Below, in pieces: positions 20,590 to 32,000 of a DNA stretch of 64,000 nucleotides. The position numbers and the translations under genes are program-made. Source of the DNA: Tillandsia leiboldiana (lineage: Eukaryota; Streptophyta; Magnoliopsida; Poales; Bromeliaceae); contig JAQNDB010000263.1 of the NCBI GenBank assembly GCA_029204045.2, positions 39,636-103,635 on the forward strand, read 5' to 3'. A model generated the notes under the pieces. That model saw nothing but the letters and a program-made list of their open reading frames with translations, was not told the origin of the DNA and ran no database searches. Numbering within the stretch: the first letter of the stretch is position 1; every line of letters begins with the position of its first letter.

Positions 20590-21830
20590 GCGCAGCCCCG
20601 CGCGGCACCAGCCCGCGCGGGCGCCCCTCCTGCGGTGCGGGGCGAACCCGCGCGGCACCAGCCCGCGCGGGCGCCCCTCCTGCGGGCGGCCCCGCGCGGC
20701 CGGGCGCCGCGCGGGCGCGCTGCTCGAGGAGCGGGGCGACCCCGCGCGGCACGAGCCCGCGCGGGTGCCCCCCTCCTGAGCGCCGCGCGGGCGCGCTGCC
20801 CGCGGTGCGGGGCGGCCCCGCGCGGCACCAGCCCGCGCGGGTGCCCCGCTCTTGCGGGCGGCCCCGCGCGGCCGAGCGCCGCGCGGGCGCGCTGCCCGCG
20901 GTGCGGGGCGGCCCCGCGCGGCACCAGCCCGCGCGGGCGCCCCCTCTTGCGGGCGGCCCCGCGCGGCTGAGCGCCGCGCGGGCGCGCTGCCCGCAGTGCG
21001 GGGCGGCCCCGCGCGGCACCAGCCCGCGCGGGCGCCCCCCTCTTGCGGGCGGCCCCGCGCGGCCGAGCGCCGCGCGGGCGCGCTGCCCGCGGTGCGGGGC
21101 GGCCCCGCGCGGCACCAGCCCGCGCGGGCGCCCCCTCTTGCGGGCGGCCCCGCGCGGCCGAGCGCCGCGCGGGCGCGCTGCCCGCGGTGCGGGGCGGCCC
21201 CGCGCGGCACCAGCCCGCGCGGGCGCCCCCCCCTCTTGCGGGCGGCCCCGCGCGGCCGAGCGCCGCGCGGGGCGCGCTGCCCGCGGTGCGGGGCGGCCCC
21301 GCGCGGCACCAGCCCGCGCGGGGCGCCCCCTCTTGCGGGCGGCCCCGCGCGGCCGAGCGCCGCGCGGGCGCGCTGCCCGCGGTGCGGGGCGGCCCCGCGC
21401 GGCACCAGCCCGCGCGGGCGCCCCCTCTTGCGGGCGGCCCCGCGCGGCCGAGCGCCGCGCGGGCGCGCTGCCCGCGGTGCGGGGCGGCCCCGCGCGGCAC
21501 CAGCCCGCGCGGGCGCCCCCTCTTGCGGGCGGCCCCGCGCGGCCGAGCGCCGCGCGGGCGCGCTGCCCGCGGTGCGGGGCGGCCCCGCGCGGCACCAGCC
21601 CGCGCGGGCGCCCCCTCTTGTGGGCGGCCCCGCGCGGCCGAGCGCCGCGCGGGCGCGCTGCCCGCGGTGCGGGGCGGCCCCGCGCGGCACCAGCCCGCGC
21701 GGGCGCCCCCTCTTGTGGGCGGCCCCGCGCGCGGCCGAGTGTCGCGCGGCGCGCTGCCCTCGGCGTGGGGCGACCCCGCGCGGCACCTGCCCGCACGGCG
21801 CCCCACCCGCGGCCGGCCCCGCGCGCAGCG
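20590..21830. repeat. 95-bp CpG-rich tandem array in gypsy-2 3' LTR
   Basis: Unit boundaries marked by CTCTTG recur at 21425, 21520, 21615 and 21710, giving a 95-bp period; about 11-12 units, the left ones more divergent. The units are made almost entirely of CGCGG, CCGCG and GGGGCGG strings. Frames stay open on both strands for over 1 kb because stop codons cannot form; I do not call these genes. Confidence 0.9.
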
Positions 21831-22103
21831 ATGCGCGACGGCGCCGCCCCCTCCTCCCTCCTCGTGACCAATAAAAGAAAAAAGAAAGGGAGATTCCCCC
21901 CCAAACGGAAACGTTTCCGACTCACCTCGATGTGCGAAAGAGGAGGAGAAGGAGGGATCGTCCGCTTGCCTCCACCGGTCCACCCTTGCCCGTGCGCTTG
22001 GTTATTCTTTGCCGGCGGCTACGAGGGAGGAAGAAGAGGAAAAAGAAAAGAGGCGGCCACCAAAAGAAAATAAGAGGAACCCTAATCCTCTTTCCCACAC
22101 GGC

Positions 22104-22115
22104 TATATATATATA
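22104..22115 (-). promoter_or_regulatory. TATA box of gypsy-2 3' LTR
   Basis: A TATATATATA run in the only AT-rich pocket beside the GC array, followed (minus strand) by a leader with CCTCTT and CT-rich sequence. Equivalents: 28754-28765 (5' LTR) and 52078-52087 and about 58957-58968 (gypsy-3 LTRs). Confidence 0.6.
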
Positions 22116-22428
22116 CTAAAAGAATTAGGGTTTACCTTAAAAGGTGTGCGGGCTGCCAACACGGATCCCGAGGCATCTAAAGGGGTCCGAACTTCAAAAA
22201 TTTATTCTGGGAGAACCGGGAGTCGGAATCCGAAACCGATCGCGTCCCCGTTCTCCGTTTCGCGAGCCCTTCCGCCTAAAAATATCCGCGAGTCCCGACG
22301 GACTTTCCGGAAAAACACTAAAAATTGTCCCACAGTCGGACAGTCGTAAGAAAGGGATAACGGAAAGGATAACGGAAAAGCCAGGTCTTACATCACTCAC
22401 CAATAAAAACAAGTTTCGTCCCCGAAAC

Positions 22429-22672
22429 TTAACTCCCGCCTGCGGCGAAGAGGTCCGGGTAGCACTCCCCCATCTTTGACTCTGGTTCCTAAGTTACCTC
22501 ACATTCTTCCTGGTTGCTTCACAGCGCCTTCCCATAGGGGGATCGTCCGGTTGCGCAACCTTTTTGTCCTCTCGTGCTAAGATCCGCATCGAAGTTTGGC
22601 AGTAAAGCCAACCGGTATGTCACCGGGCCTACGCGCTCCAACCTCCCGAAAATCGGGTCATTGACGCCAACC
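22429..22672 (-). pseudogene. gypsy-2 pol C-terminal remnant
   Basis: The minus frame contains FGRLERVGPVTYRLALLPN, then after a deletion SNQEEC.VT*EPESKMGECY and PDLFAAGG before TAA. These match the GPF/Y region and the C-terminal tail of gypsy-3 (ERIGPVAYRLALPPN; SNQEEREATWEPESKMRECY). About 60 residues between them are lost, and there are two internal stop codons. The TAA overlaps the conserved GTTTCG/CGAAAC hairpin beside the PPT. Confidence 0.75.
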
Positions 22673-22974
22673 AACAATGCCAAGAGCTTGGACCATTAGC
22701 AATACGCAACTCATTTACTTAAGGCGTTCTGTCACACCGCCAGCGATCTTGTCCTGACTCAACCCACCTGGACGTCTATGGCGTACTGTTACAACGCCTC
22801 GGGTCTTGGCCCGTCTCACCTCACCTGGACGTCTAAGGCGTACTGTTACAACGCCTCGGGTCTATTGTCACAAGGCCGGAAGTTGGACCTATTTAACCCT
22901 TAACTAAATAGCCAACATAAAAGACAACTGAGTCTTCACCTCCTTATTGGGCAGGAGGGTACGAAGCATTACTT

Positions 22975-23268
22975 CTAAGGGTTCCTCTGGGGTCGTGGCC
23001 AAAATTTCTCTTGTACGAGGTCTTCCTTGCTACTACCTCCCTCGTAGCCGAAACGTCTGCTTTCCCCCGCCGGTCGCTGATGTTCGCTTTCACCTGTTGG
23101 CACACCAGAAATTGCGCCACAATTTGTGCCACATCGCTCTTTCGATTTGGGCCACCAGAAGGTCTGCCATAGATCCCTGCACCTCTTTGTACCTCCGGAA
23201 TGCGCGGTATAGGAGGTATTATATACTTTGGCTAGATTTTCTTCCCTCGTTTCTAGCTTATCGGGCAC
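22975..23268 (-). pseudogene. gypsy-2 integrase zinc-binding remnant
   Basis: Contains HSGGTKRCRDLWQTFWWPK followed by a frame-damaged HQRPAGE. It corresponds to HPGGTKMYRDIRQTFWWPR in gypsy-3. The zinc-ligand region after it is scrambled (CGTNCGAISGV in place of AHCLICQQV), consistent with a frameshift. The catalytic DDE core is not present. Confidence 0.75.
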
Positions 23269-23474
23269 ACGAATTCGTCCCCGGAACCTTATTACATCCC
23301 TGAGTCACTCGTAAAAATTCCGCCTTGCTCCGAGGTCATTCTGTCTTGCACCAGTTGTAGTTACGTGTCCGTCGATGGGTCTCCCAAGATCCTCTTGGAG
23401 ATTCGTCAGACTAGATCTTATAGTCCTTTCCGGGCTTCGGCTGTATGAGCACTGGCGCCTGTGTGCGTCTGTCT

Positions 23475-23960
23475 TTAAGTTCTTTGAAACTCCTTTGGCA
23501 CTGGGCTGTCCAGACGAACCTCTACCCACTTTGGGTTAGTCGATTTAGGGAAGTGGCCTCCCACGAAGCGTCTGTAATGGCCTGCCCGTCCTAAGAAGCT
23601 TCGGATCTTCGTCACCGTTGTTGGCCGAGCCCAATTGGCCACCGACTCGATCCTCCTCGGATCCACTGCAATTCCAGATGTCGAAACGGTACGCCCCAAA
23701 AAGTCCACCTCACGGAGCCAAAACTCACACTTTATGAGTTTGGCATATGGTTGCTGATCCTGGAGGGTCTAGGGGATTACTCGCGAGTGTTCCCCATATC
23801 CCTTGTCCGTTGTGAGAGTAGATCGGAACGTCCACTATAAGACCCCATTACCGGCTGGTCTAAGGAGGGCTTGAGTATCCTATTCCTCATGCCTATGAAT
23901 ACCGCTGGTGCGTTAACGAGTCTGAACGGTATGACCGTGAACTCATGACAACCACTCCGA
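23475..23960 (-). pseudogene. gypsy-2 reverse transcriptase remnant
   Basis: About 23960-23820 reads YEFTVIPFRLVNAPAVF on the minus strand, a degenerate form of the palm-domain block HYEFxVMPFGLTNAPAVF. The following IDD catalytic block is destroyed. At 23708-23475 comes the thumb/connection part (FLGRTVSTSGIAVDP, IRSFLGRAGHYRRFVGG). The fingers and RNase H are missing. It cannot be functional. Confidence 0.75.
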
Positions 23961-24212
23961 GTTCATAAGGCTGTTTTTCGGTAAGTCCGGTTCCCGGAGA
24001 CGCACTTGGAACTTCAAGCAGTCAACTACCACTAAAAGATTGCCGCGACTGTCGGCCCCAAGCGTGATGCCGTTAACTTTTAACGGAAACCTCATTAGTC
24101 CTTAGAGACTAAGAACCCGTCTCGCCCTCGCTGGGCAGGAAGGAGTACAGCCGCCTGCCTCGAGGGGTAGCCGGAGGATCCGACCGAACTTATTTCTACG
24201 ATGGGATTTCTT

Positions 24213-24661
24213 CTAATATCTATGGTAGGGAGAAACATGAAGCGAGGTGGAGGAGTGGGATGCTGTTACGGGTGATGTCCCTGTTTCCGAGGGGCAGTCG
24301 AAACAATGGCGCCCCGGTTTGCCGCATCGAAAACGGTGGTCTTGCTTCTGGGGACATTCGGTCACTTGGTGTATTCCACCGCAATTGATGCAAGACTTGT
24401 CCACCGACCATTGTCCTCCCGTCGGCGCATTCGTGGTTCCTTGTTGCCATCTCAGGTATTTAGGAGGCCGGCTCCTCTTGGTATGCTCCTCTCCAAAACA
24501 AGGTCGAGCTCGTTTCTTATCCCCGCCGTGATGTGAGCTCTCCCGTCGGGCTCGTGAAATCGCAAATCCGTGCTCCACTGTGGTGGCTCTATCGACCACC
24601 TCCTAGAAGGTGTGCAAACCCGCCGTTTGCACCACCTTGTAGATGTCGCTTCGTAAACCAT
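24213..24661 (-). pseudogene. gag: gypsy-2 gag C-terminal (nucleocapsid) remnant
   Basis: Carries the paired knuckle region CINCGGIHQVTEC and FRCGKPGRHCFDC. The second is damaged: its first Cys is replaced (HRFRCGK) and the His is displaced, against CFRCGKQGHFRFNC in gypsy-3. The upstream part (VDRATTVEHGFAISRARRE) matches gypsy-3 (VDRATIVERGFAVTRARRE). Reading frames shift inside the region. Confidence 0.8.
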
Positions 24662-24687
24662 TCACAAAAAGACGGGCTTTGTGAGAT

Positions 24688-25211
24688 TCATCTCTTATAA
24701 TAGGGGGAACACATTTGGTCAACCTCACAATTTGCCCGTTGATAACCCGTAACTGTCTGACTTCCTTTCTTGATGTGCTTCAGGTCATCTTCCATCTGCT
24801 GTTTGATGCTGTCGGAGAGAAATGCCTCAAACCGTTTTTCTCGGAACGTGGTCCAAGATGGAAGGGCGGTGCCCCCGGCGTAAGTCCCGAAGTTGCTGGT
24901 GTTAGTGCTACTGAAGGCGTCGTCGGATGAACCGACGGTATCTCGGTCACCGAGGTCGGAGAAGGGGCAACCGTAGTCTCGCTGACCGCCACCCACGGTC
25001 TCGTCACCGGTGCGGTTGGTCCGGGCAAAGAAGCCTGGGCGACCTCCATTGGTATTGTCGACTGTTGCGCCCACTGCCGCATTTGTTCCATAAGGGTTGC
25101 CAACTGCCCGGCCACCTCTTGTAGTTGTTGTCGGAGTAGCTGATACTCCGCTGCTATTGGCGCCGTACTTTCTGCCCCTGCGTTCTCCGCTGATAACCCA
25201 TTTCGGGCCAT
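24688..25211 (-). pseudogene. gag: gypsy-2 gag N-terminal remnant
   Basis: Starts MARNGLSAENAGAES, then a short coiled coil (YQLLRQQLQEVAGQLATL) like the start of gypsy-3 gag (NQLLRQQLQEMAEQLAAL). A Pro/Thr/Val-rich linker follows. After a frame change comes the capsid C-terminal block LPSWTTFREKRFEAF. The N-terminal half of the capsid seen in gypsy-3 (DPWVVEKWVDTMEKLF) is deleted. Confidence 0.75.
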
Positions 25212-25377
25212 TAATCGCTACATACAAAGAAACCAAGTCAACCCTAGACCTATCGGGTCTAGCACCGCGACCTACAGACGTACTAAAATTAAATCCCCCA
25301 GTTCACTTTATTAATCAGTAGTTAGTGTATTGCGCCCCGTGGATGTTGGGCCCCGACTGTTGTGGTTAAAGTTTACC

Positions 25378-25389
25378 TCTCTGATACCA
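25378..25389 (-). promoter_or_regulatory. primer-binding site of gypsy-2
   Basis: TGGTATCAGAGA on the minus strand, 8 bp inside the 5' LTR; complementary to initiator Met tRNA. The gypsy-3 equivalent is at 56342-56353. Confidence 0.85.
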
Positions 25390-25397
25390 TCTTAATC

Positions 25398-28300
25398 TGT
25401 CACGCCCCGGGGGTTCGAATCGCGCGGAAGAGGAGCCACCGATGCCCCTGATTCAGCCATATATTTTTTTTTGTAAAACAATACTCCCCGGCGCGTGTCC
25501 AGACCCGCCGCATACACAAATTCACTCTGCAAACGCGCAGAGTCTCCTTTGTACATGCACGGCGTCTCAACTACAAAGTGCCTCACAAGGCGTAGTACAT
25601 ACAAACTCTAACCACATCAGTTGGGGTCTCGTACACATACAACCAAACAATTCACATGACATTCTAGCATTCACTTAGAGCATAGAGGCCGGTGTTTTGA
25701 AAGGATAAATAGTCACAAGGTTTTGAAAGCGGCATCCACACGATGCCCTCGTTTGTGAAAACAGTTCGCAAACACATAAATCCCACAAGGTTTATAAAGC
25801 TCGGTGCCCACACGACACCCACGTTTTAAAAGTAGTTTTTGCAAACGGTTTTCTTTGTTTTTCATCGTTCAAAACGGCCAAGTAAGAGAGAACGTAGTAT
25901 TCATTCAATTATTCAAAAAGGAAAAAGGGCAACATCCACTTCGACCCCACGGGGGTATCGCAAACCACAACTAACTACATGAGTAATAAAAGATAAAGGG
26001 AAAGAAGGGTCACTGTGTCTGAAGTTCGATCAAAGTCAGAACAGCACTCTTGCGGCCTCTCCGGTGCCCTAGCGCTCGACCCCGGACGGACTGGGTGAAC
26101 CTGTCACGGAGTGGGGAGTCAGTGACCAGAAACAGTATTAAAAACAATACGGGCTAAAGAAAGGCAAACCACGATAAAAACCAGAGCAACCAACAATGAA
26201 GCACCATGTGCAAACCATACAATGCTGAACCCCGTGCAAACAATATAATGCAGAACCTCGTGCAAACCAAAACCGGGCACCTCCCCCGGCAACCACACCG
26301 AGCACCTGCCTCGGAGACCCCTACCGAGCACGTGCCTCGGCCGCCGAGCACCCACCTCGGCATCATCCACCATAACCACACCCTGTATCAAAACGACATC
26401 GGGCACCTTCCCCGATGCCCACCGCCGAGCACCTGCCTCGACATCACCGCTCACACCCCCCACCCATGGGGGCCCCCATTCCTAACGCCACCTTCGCGTG
26501 GGGTACACGGGTCAACGTACCACTTTTCCGGAAAAGCACACCCTTTGCGGTGGCCAAACCGCGGGTGTGCGTGTAGCAATCTCGAGCCTCATCCGAGCTC
26601 CATCCTCGGCAACCCAGACCGAGCACCTGCCTCGGCAACCAAATATCCCCACAATAGCTTTAACAGGGTTAGCAAATGTAAACATGCAATTACTAAGATC
26701 TTTGTGCGTGTAGCAAAATCTCGAGCCTCATCCGAGCACCATCCTCGGCAACCCAGACCGAGCACCTGCCTCGGCAACCAAATATCCCCACAATGGCTTT
26801 AACAGGGTTAGCAAATGTAAACATGCAATTACTAAGATCTTACCCCTTTTCCCATAACTCCGGAAACCAAGACAATGGAAGAGTCCCCACAGCGACCCAT
26901 AGTCGCCATACTATAAAGATAATAAAACACAAACCTTTGCCGGAGTTAACAATATTCCACAAGTTCAACTTTGATGTTCTGAAAGGTCACGTCGATCACT
27001 GCCCCCAACGCTTGTATGCCCCGAACAACCCTACCTTTGTTCGGATAGGGCGAACTGCCCGCCCGGTCTTCTACCGCGACAGCCGTAAATCCGGAGGTCC
27101 ACATCACCCACCAAACCCCTCAACAAAATAAACATAGCAACAACGAAACTGTGCATAAAGAGGTTCTAAGGGGTACCCACATTGTGTGCGTCGTCCTGCG
27201 TTCGTCCAGTCCGCGTCTGTGCACCAGTCGCCAACAGCGTCCCGCACTCCTGAAGGAACAAGGGCAAGTCAAAGCTTAGAAGTCCGAAGCTTACAACGAC
27301 TCCCAACAGCGTGCAGCGGAGTTCTTCGCACAGCACCGGCCCGTGCGACGGACACTCTGCCTGGGCGCAGCCCCGCGCGGCACCAGCCCGCGCGGGCGCC
27401 CCTCCTGCGGGCGGCCCCGCGCGGCCGGGCGCCGCGCGGGCGCGCTGCTCGTGGAGCGGGGCGACCCCGCGCGGCACCAGCCCGCGCGGGTGCCCCCCTC
27501 CTGAGCGCCGCGCGGGCGCGCTGCCCGCGGTGCGGGGCGGCCCCGCGCGGCACCAGCCCGCGCGGGTGCCCCGCTCTTGCGGGCGGCCCCGCGCGGCCGA
27601 GCGCCGCGCGGGCGCGCTGCCCGCGGTGCGGGGCGGCCCCGCGCGGCACCAGCCCGCGCGGGCGCCCCCTCTTGCGGGCGGCCCCGCGCGGCTGAGCGCC
27701 GCGCGGGCGCGCGGCTGAGCGCCGCGCGGGCGCGCTGCCCGCAGTGCGGGGCGGCCCCGCGCGGCACCAGCCCGCGCGGGCGCCCCCCTCTTGCGGGCGG
27801 CCCCGCGCGGCCGAGCGCCGCGCGGGCGCGCTGCCCGCGGTGCGGGGCGGCCCCGCGCGGCACCAGCCCGCGCGGGCGCCCCCTCTTGCGGGCGGCCCCG
27901 CGCGGCCGAGCGCCGCGCGGGCGCGCTGCCCGCGGTGCGGGGCGGCCCCGCGCGGCACCAGCCCGCGCGGGCGCCCCCCCCTCTTGCGGGCGGCCCCGCG
28001 CGGCCGAGCGCCGCGCGGGCACGCTGCCCGCGGTGCGGGGCGGCCCCGCGCGGCACCAGCCCGCGCGGGCGCCCCCTCTTGTGGGCGGCCCCGCGCGGCC
28101 GAGCGCCGCGCGGGCGCGCTGCCCGCGGTGCGGGCGGCCCCGCGCGGCACCAGCCCGCGCGGGCGCCCCCTCTTGCGGGCGGCCCCGCGCGGCCGAGCGC
28201 CGCGCGGGCGCGCTGCCCGCGGTGCGGGGCGGCCCCGCGCGGCACCAGCCCGCGCGGGCGCCCCCTCTTGCGGGCGGCCCCGCGCGGCCGAGCGCCGCGC

Positions 28301-29042
28301 GGGCGCGCTGCCCGCGGTGCGGGGCGGCCCCGCGCGGCACCAGCCCGCGCGGGCGCCCCCTCTTGTGGGCGGCCCCGCGCGCGGCCGAGTGTCGCGCGGC
28401 GCGCTGCCCGCGGCGTGGGGCGACCCCGCGCGGCACCTGCCCGCACGGCGCCCCACCCGCGGCCGGCCCCGCGCGCAGCGATGCGCGACGGCGCCGCCCC
28501 CTCCTCCCTCCTCGTGACCAATAAAAGAAAAAAGAAAGGGAGATTCCCCCCCAAACGGAAACGTTTCCGACTCACCTCGATGTGCGAAAGAGGAGGAGAA
28601 GGAGGGATCGTCCGCTTGCCTCCACCGGTCCACCCTTGCCCGTGCGCTTGGTTATTCTTTGCCGGCGGCTACGAGGGAGGAAGAAGAGGAAAAAGAAAAG
28701 AGGCGGCCACCAAAAGAAAATAAGAGGAACCCTAATCCTCTTTCCCACACGGCTATATATATATACTAAAAGAATTAGGGTTTACCTTAAAAGGTGTGCG
28801 GGCTGCCAACACGGATCCCGAGGCGTCTAAAGGGGTCCGAACTTCAAAAATTTATTCTGGGAGAACCGGGAGTCGGAATCCGAAACCGATCGCGTCCCCG
28901 TTCTCCGTTTCGCGAGCCCTTCCGCCTAAAAATGTCCGCGAGTCCCGACGGACTTTCCGGAAAAACACTAAAAATTGTCCCACAGTCGGACAGTCGTAAG
29001 AAAGGGATAACGGAAAGGGTAACGGAAAAGCCAGGTCTTACA
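25398..29042 (-). repeat. gypsy-2 5' LTR (3645 bp)
   Basis: Nearly identical to 18624-22392 except for the GC array (about 27365-28490), which has fewer units and one partial internal duplication (GGCTGAGCGCCGCGCGGGCGC repeated at about 27690-27735, 20 bases or so). Modules A and B are at 25507-25563 and 26523-26569. Confidence 0.92.
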
Positions 29043-32000
29043 AAAGTTATCCTGATAATGCTTCACAAAGAGAGTCCGATCTGCTCCCCCTCGAGTATAG
29101 CCCTTCTCCAAAAGGTGCTTTGTCAACCTTTCGTACCATGCTCGCGGTGCTTGTTTTAAACCGTAAAGAGCCTTTTTCAAACGAAAAACATGGTTAGGTA
29201 GTTTACAGTCTACAAAACCTTTCGGTTGAGCCACATAAACTTCCTCATTTAAAAACCCATTTAAAAACGCGCTCTTAACGTCCATTTGAAAGAGTTTTAT
29301 TTTAAAGTGGCAAGCAATAGCGAATAAGATACGAATGGACTCGAGTCTAGCTACAGGAGCGAACGTTTCATCAAAGTCTATACCTTCTATTTGAGAATAG
29401 CCTTGAGCAACTAAACGTGCTTTGTTCCTAATGATGGTACCATCCTCATTTTTCTTGTTCTTGAAAATCCATTTAGTACCGATCACATTGTGTTGCTTCG
29501 GAGGCGCCGTTAATTCCCAGACTTTGTTTCGTTCAAACTGATGGAGCTCTTCCTGCATTGCTTCAATCCAGTAGTCATCCTGAAGAGCTTCATCGACATT
29601 CTTTGGTTCGATCATGGAAGTAACAAGCGAATCCACAAACCAACTGTCTCCGAGTTTTGACTCCTTCTTGTGGGTCTCCAATGATGTTTGATTCAGGATG
29701 ATCCTTGGAGATGCGCAACGTTTGAGGTAATGGAGTACTCGGAGGTACCTGAGATGATTCCTGCACATCAGATAAACTTGAAGAACCATTAGATGCATCA
29801 TTAATATTGGAAGTATTATCACGAGAAGATGCATTTACAGGAGTATCATCATCAAGAGAGATATCGAGGGTAGATTTTTCAGATGCAAAGTGAGAAGCTT
29901 CATCTACTTTAACATTTATAGATTCTACCAGAGTTTTAGATTCCAAGTTAAATACCCGATATGCTCTGCTATTTGTAGAGTAACCCATAAAGATCCCTTC
30001 GTCACTTCGAGAGTCAAACTTACCAAGATTTTCGCGGTCACGCAAATATAACAATGACTCCCAAAGATACGAAAGTATTTAATATCCGGTTTTCTACAAA
30101 ACCACAGCTCATATGGTGTATTTAAGGTTCCTGGGCGCAAATACACTCGATTAATTACATGAACAGCCGTGTTCACAGCTTCAGCCCAAAAATATAGCGG
30201 TAAATTCCGGCTATGAAGCATCACACGCGCCATCTCTTGAACAACCCTATTTTTGCGCTCAACAACACCATTCTGCTGAGGTGTATAGGGTGCTGAGAAT
30301 TCATGTTTAATGCCGTTGGAAGTGCAAAAATCAATGAATTTAGAATTAATGAATTCTCCACCTCTATCACTTCTAACACGAATGATCTTTTCATTCTTTT
30401 CAATCATAATACGATGGCAAATCTCATGAAAAGAATCAAACGTATCAGCTTTCTCTTTTAAAAATGCTACCCAAGAAAACCTAGAGAAATCATCAACCAA
30501 TAAGAAAATATACCATTTACCTCCCAAAGATGGTTGACGGGTCGGCCCCATTAAATCCATGTGCAGTAATTCCAAGGGCCGTTTAGTACCAACGTGGTTC
30601 AGGTTCCTGTGTGCAGCCCTCGATTGTTTTCCCTTAAGATAACCTCCACACACAATGTTGTTTTTAAATAGAAGTTTAGGAACCCCCTTAACCACGTCTT
30701 TGTTTGAAATCTTTGCTAGTTCTTTAAAATTGATGTGACCTAGTCTTTCATGCCAAAGAGTTTCATTATTCAAAGAAACTAGGTTATATTTTTCAGAAAT
30801 TTTATTTGAAACAACATAGCAATTATTTTGAGATCTAACCCCTTTCAAAAAGAAAATATGGTCCCTATCAGTTACAACACATTCTACAGACGAAAAGTTA
30901 ACTGAGAAACCATTGTCACAGAGTTGACTTATACTAATGAGGTTAGTCTTAAGGCCATCAACAAATAACACATTATTTAGAATTGGGCCATCTGGAATAG
31001 CTACTGTTCCCTTTCCAACAATCTTGGAAGACCGACCGTCTCCGAAAACAACAAGTCCTCCGGAGCTTTTCTCAAAAGTTTGAAAACAGTTTTTGTCACC
31101 GGTCATGTGACGGGAACACCCGCTATCCAAATACCAAGACGAATTATCATACGCATGCAAGGAAATATTTGTAACAAGACAAGGGAAGACTTCACCTTTG
31201 TGTACCCAAACCTTTCGAGATTTGGTGTACATCAGAAATGATTGTGAGGTTGATACCTTTGATGAAAGCGTCTTGTTTGATCCATCGCTTTTCCTTGACG
31301 TTGTCGTCGTCTTGTTTGATGAACTACCAAGGCTCTTTTCCTTTGAATAATTTGCATTTGATTTCTGAGGAATCACCCTTTTGGTAGTTGTTGCAAGAAG
31401 TGCTTGAGTTGAGCGTTTGGCTCCCATCTTGCAATTTTTCCTTATGTGCCCTGCAATGCCACAACGAAAACATACCTTGATGCTTGACGATTCCGAAGAG
31501 GGGGAAGTAGGTTTGTTGTCGTTGTTTGTCGTCAATTCCGATGTCGGAGGAGGAGATACCGACTGGGGCACAAAGACTGTCCCAACCGAACTAAGATCGT
31601 CTTTAGTTCGATTGTATCCGAGGCCGAACTTGTTTGATTGACCAAGACCAAGAAGCTTATCCAACTTACTCCTTCCTGATGAAAATCGCTGCAAGTCATC
31701 CTTGAGTTGGAGAATGGTCTCTGTCATTTCCAATTTTTCCTGTCGAGCCTCGCCGTTGAGCTTCAAGAAGTAATTCGCTTTGTTCACCATATCTATATAA
31801 TTCTTCTCGAACTGCTCATTGGACTCTTGAAGTGAAGCATTTGCTTTTATCAGATTATCCCTTTCCACTTCAAGATCGGTCGAGAGAGAAGTTACTCTTT
31901 TTAGTTCTTCTTCGAGATCCTGCAATCTCCCTCTCAACCCATTGTTTTGCTTAGCCGTTTTCTTTGAATCCCTCAAAAGTCTGTGATAGGCTAGAGCAAA

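Larger units (their letters stand above)
18624..22392 (-). repeat. gypsy-2 3' LTR (3769 bp)
   Basis: Minus strand begins TGTAAGACCTGGC and ends CCCCGGGGCGTGACA. Contains hairpin module A (18733-18789), an array of CCGAG-CACCTGC-CTCGG mini-hairpins (about 19510-20000), module B (19748-19794), a 95-bp GC tandem array (about 20590-21830), and a TATA run (22104-22115). Confidence 0.92.
18624..29042 (-). mobile_element. gypsy-2: chromovirus-type element with collapsed gag-pol
   Basis: LTRs at 18624-22392 and 25398-29042, with a perfect AAAGT target duplication (18619-18623, 29043-29047). Minus orientation, with the primer site at 25378-25389. The 3-kb interior keeps short colinear pieces of gag, RT, integrase and the pol C-terminus, and the same-family element gypsy-3 provides the template. 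It is inserted in copia-B RT. The interior is too decayed to encode proteins, yet the LTRs are very similar outside the GC array, so it probably moved with help from another element. Confidence 0.92.

Noticed and set aside
20391..22073. Long Arg/Ala/Gly/Pro-rich frames of 270-530 codons on both strands, repeated at 27166-28723, 50697-52090 and 57564-59044
   Set aside because: They exist because the CpG-rich 95-bp arrays cannot form stop codons; all frames are open, the unit is not a multiple of three, and there is no domain or codon signal.
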